A program made the position numbers and the translations under genes. From JAJDBU01 sp046756925 (GTDB lineage Bacteria; Nitrospirota; Nitrospiria; SBBL01; JAADHI01): DNA of 33,699 bases. Under the pieces are notes generated by a model. It was not told where the DNA came from and made no database searches. It worked only from the letters and a program-made list of their open reading frames with translations. Shown here piece by piece: positions 32,182 to 33,699 of the stretch. The stretch lies in assembly GCA_046756925.1 (NCBI GenBank), contig JBHHXH010000023.1, positions 1 through 33,699 on the forward strand, given 5' to 3'. Numbering within the stretch: the first letter of the stretch is position 1; each line of letters opens with the position of its first letter.

Positions 32182-32718
32182 TTAGAGTGACCAGTTTACA
32201 GGCGCTTTTTGTGGACGATGCCACTTATCGGTATAGTAGACGAATCGATGCGCGCAACCGAAGCGATGGAGATCGCGCGTAATGCGGACGTCTTCCTTGC
32301 AATAGAGGGCGATTTTCGCAAACGCTCCCTCACGAAACCATTGGATGGCCTGCAGCCCCTCAGCCGATTTGCCGCTTTTGAGGGTCGCCATCGCCAGGTT
32401 ATCGAGTTTCGGACGAAATCCCAAGGCCGAGCGAAGATCGGTCATGAGGTCCAAGGTCGGCAGTTTTGCAAAATCGAGATCGCTGTAGGCCGATAGGACC
32501 GGATAATCGAAACCGATGATATTGTAGCCGATCACAAGCTCGGCCTTGGTGAGGGTTGAGATCAATTCTGGAATGTCTTCTTCTTCGTATCCCCTAAAAC
32601 AATCCGCTTCCGTGGAAAAGCTGACGCCGAAGGACACGCGCATCTTTTTCTTATTGGCCCAACCGCCGACTTCTTCAGCGCTCTTTTGCGTCTCCAAATC
32701 GAAATAAACGATGTTCAT
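32182..32718 (-). CDS. DEDDy-type 3'-5' exonuclease / RNase H-like protein
   Basis: A 178-aa stand-alone nuclease domain. It has the three exonuclease motifs: FDLET (D7, E9), YNIIGFDYPVL (D71) and YCKEDV (Y139, D143), the tyrosine variant. No polymerase, HRDC or helicase domain is attached, so it is unlike RNase D or PolI. Substrate (RNA or DNA) is unknown. The ATG at 32718 is preceded by GTGGGG. It precedes lgt by seven bases. Confidence 0.82.
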   Translation of the reverse strand: MNIVYFDLETQKSAEEVGGWANKKKMRVSFGVSFSTEADCFRGYEEEDIPELISTLTKAELVIGYNIIGFDYPVLSAYSDLDFAKLPTLDLMTDLRSALGFRPKLDNLAMATLKSGKSAEGLQAIQWFREGAFAKIALYCKEDVRITRDLHRFGCAHRFVYYTDKWHRPQKAPVNWSL

Positions 32719-32799
32719 CCCGGCCCCACTCTAGGGCAAGGCAGTGATGCCTGTCAAGGTAGGAGGGCGGGATGCGCGGTATCAGGACAATCGGACGGA

Positions 32800-32828
32800 T
32801 TGACATGCCGAGTGCGATTGCATACCCT
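32800..32828 (+). promoter_or_regulatory. candidate promoter for the sugar dehydrogenase-like gene
   Basis: Perfect TTGACA (32800-32805) and TACCCT (32823-32828, 3 of 6) with a 17-bp spacer. Leader of about 33 nt before the ATG at 32867. Confidence 0.4.
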
Positions 32829-32866
32829 GATGCCACAACACAGCCAATGTGAGGACAAGGGCAAGG

Positions 32867-33699
32867 ATGGAAATAAATGCCAAACTGGCATGTTATCTGC
32901 TTGTGTTTTTCGTGTCGATCACGGCTTCCGGCCCGGTGTGCAGCGAACCCTCAAATCCAGAGAGCCGCTCCTCGGGCGCTTCCGGACCCGTCAAAATAAA
33001 ACTGGTCAGCCTTGCAGACCGTTTGTCGAGGCCGGTCGGACTCACCCATGCAGGCGACGGAAGTCACCGGCTCTTTATTGTGGAACAACGCGGGACGGTC
33101 CGTATCTTAAAGGACGGCATCCTTTCGAGATCTCCTTTTCTCGATATCCGGGACCGCGTGCGTTCCGGCGGAGAAATGGGTCTGCTCGGACTGGCCTTTC
33201 ATCCCCATTTTCCCAAGGATCGCCGCTTTTTCGTCAACTACACTTCTCCGGAAAATGGGCTTCAAACGGTGATCTCGGAATTTTCCGCCGATGTGCAACT
33301 GGAAAAGGCCGATCCGGCCAGTGAGCGGCGACTCCTCGTGGTTTCTCAACCCTTTAGCAATCATAACGGGGGTCAGATCGCCTTCGGCCTCGACGGATTT
33401 CTCTACATCGGAACGGGCGACGGCGGTGCGGGCAACGATCCGCACGGCAACGGCCAGAACCTGCGTTCTTTGCTCGGCAAGATGCTTCGCATCGATGTGG
33501 ATCGGAAAGATTCCAATAAGAATTATGCCGTTCCCAAGGACAACCCCTTCACCAACCAAAAACACATTGCGCCGGAAATCTGGGCCTACGGGCTTCGAAA
33601 CCCCTGGCGGTTTTCCTTCGATACCCAAACCGGGGATCTCCTCGTCGGCGATGTCGGGCAAAACCGGCGGGAAGAGATTGACCTAATTCAAAGGGGACG
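32867..33699 (+). CDS. PQQ-dependent sugar dehydrogenase-like protein, 3' end outside the window
   Basis: The frame stays open from ATG 32867 (AAGG six bases upstream) to the window edge, giving 277 codons. A hydrophobic signal segment (ACYLLVFFVSITASG) directs export. The beta-propeller then shows the soluble glucose/sorbosone dehydrogenase pattern: SRPVGLTHAGDGSHRLFIVEQRG, EMGLLGLAFHP, NHNGGQIAFGLDGFLYIGTGDGG and AYGLRNPWRFSFD. The His of NHNGG corresponds to the catalytic base. Family enzymes oxidise aldose sugars with PQQ in the periplasm; the true substrate and PQQ use are not proven. The cysteine near residue 25 (GPVC) is not a good lipobox. Confidence 0.9.
   Translation, partial: MEINAKLACYLLVFFVSITASGPVCSEPSNPESRSSGASGPVKIKLVSLADRLSRPVGLTHAGDGSHRLFIVEQRGTVRILKDGILSRSPFLDIRDRVRSGGEMGLLGLAFHPHFPKDRRFFVNYTSPENGLQTVISEFSADVQLEKADPASERRLLVVSQPFSNHNGGQIAFGLDGFLYIGTGDGGAGNDPHGNGQNLRSLLGKMLRIDVDRKDSNKNYAVPKDNPFTNQKHIAPEIWAYGLRNPWRFSFDTQTGDLLVGDVGQNRREEIDLIQRG

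Noticed and set aside
1..33699. Mobile elements, prophage or CRISPR array.
   Set aside because: No transposase, integrase, long terminal repeats or regularly spaced repeats were found; all genes look like stable chromosomal ones.

Overview
The window reads as chromosomal core DNA of a Gram-negative (diderm) bacterium of medium G+C. It carries prolipoprotein transferase (lgt), a phosphate-selective-type outer-membrane porin, a periplasmic amidase, a PilT ATPase and an RpoH-type sigma factor. The gene mix (two AmmeMemoRadiSam genes, a KamA-type aminomutase, DUF3179, a CbiX-like chelatase) is reminiscent of Nitrospirota or Desulfobacterota-like lineages. That placement is inference from gene content only. 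No transposase, integrase, phage gene or CRISPR array was seen, and coding density is high.

Layout. 1-500: the truncated 3' part of a possible 6S-like RNA, then tRNA-Leu(CAA). 661-6059 (+): alaS, mltG, deoB and a RidA-like gene, tightly packed. 6088-9832 (-): DUF3179 protein, a twin zinc-ribbon protein, a periplasmic Met/His-rich HMA-like protein, queG and a HAD-family protein. 10003-10929 (-): rpoH. 11081-15549 (+): a Pho-box-like site followed by pstS-pstC-pstA-pstB-phoU. 15688-20449 (-): pgpA-cinA-thpR-recA-pilT-recX. 20585-22540: a divergent pair, a radical SAM enzyme (-) and a Memo-family protein (+). 22603-25028: hemE (-) diverging from an OprP-like porin (+). 25230-28134 (+): a three-gene unit of a circularly permuted ATP-grasp-like protein, a small glutaredoxin and a lysine-2,3-aminomutase-type radical SAM enzyme. 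28266-29295 (-): 2Fe-2S ferredoxin and a CbiX-like chelatase. 29410-31355 (+): amidase and truA. 31389-32718 (-): DEDDy exonuclease-like gene and lgt. 32867-end (+): a PQQ-dependent sugar-dehydrogenase-like gene cut by the window edge.

How genes work together. The pst-phoU cluster is a complete high-affinity phosphate importer with its negative regulator; phoB and phoR are not in the window. The recA block joins DNA repair (recA, recX) with pyridine nucleotide repair (CinA C-terminal domain), RNA/nucleotide 2',3'-phosphoesterase activity (thpR), phospholipid synthesis (pgpA) and pilus retraction (pilT). It has two conspicuous operator-like elements: an inverted repeat over the -35 of a near-consensus promoter ahead of pgpA, and a tandem 18-bp-spaced AACATGTT repeat ahead of thpR.

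The best candidate for an undescribed system is the ATP-grasp / glutaredoxin / KamA unit at 25230-28134. All three genes start with TTG behind good ribosome-binding sites. The aminomutase keeps the residues that bind lysine and PLP, but lacks the zinc-binding C-terminal tail of classical KamA. A pathway that makes beta-lysine and joins it to another molecule is a testable inference, not a demonstrated function. Secondary candidates are the twin six-cysteine zinc-ribbon protein, the Memo/radical-SAM pair that shares one palindromic -10 element, a CinA that lacks its N-terminal domain, and several genes whose promoters sit so close to the start codon that near-leaderless transcripts are likely.
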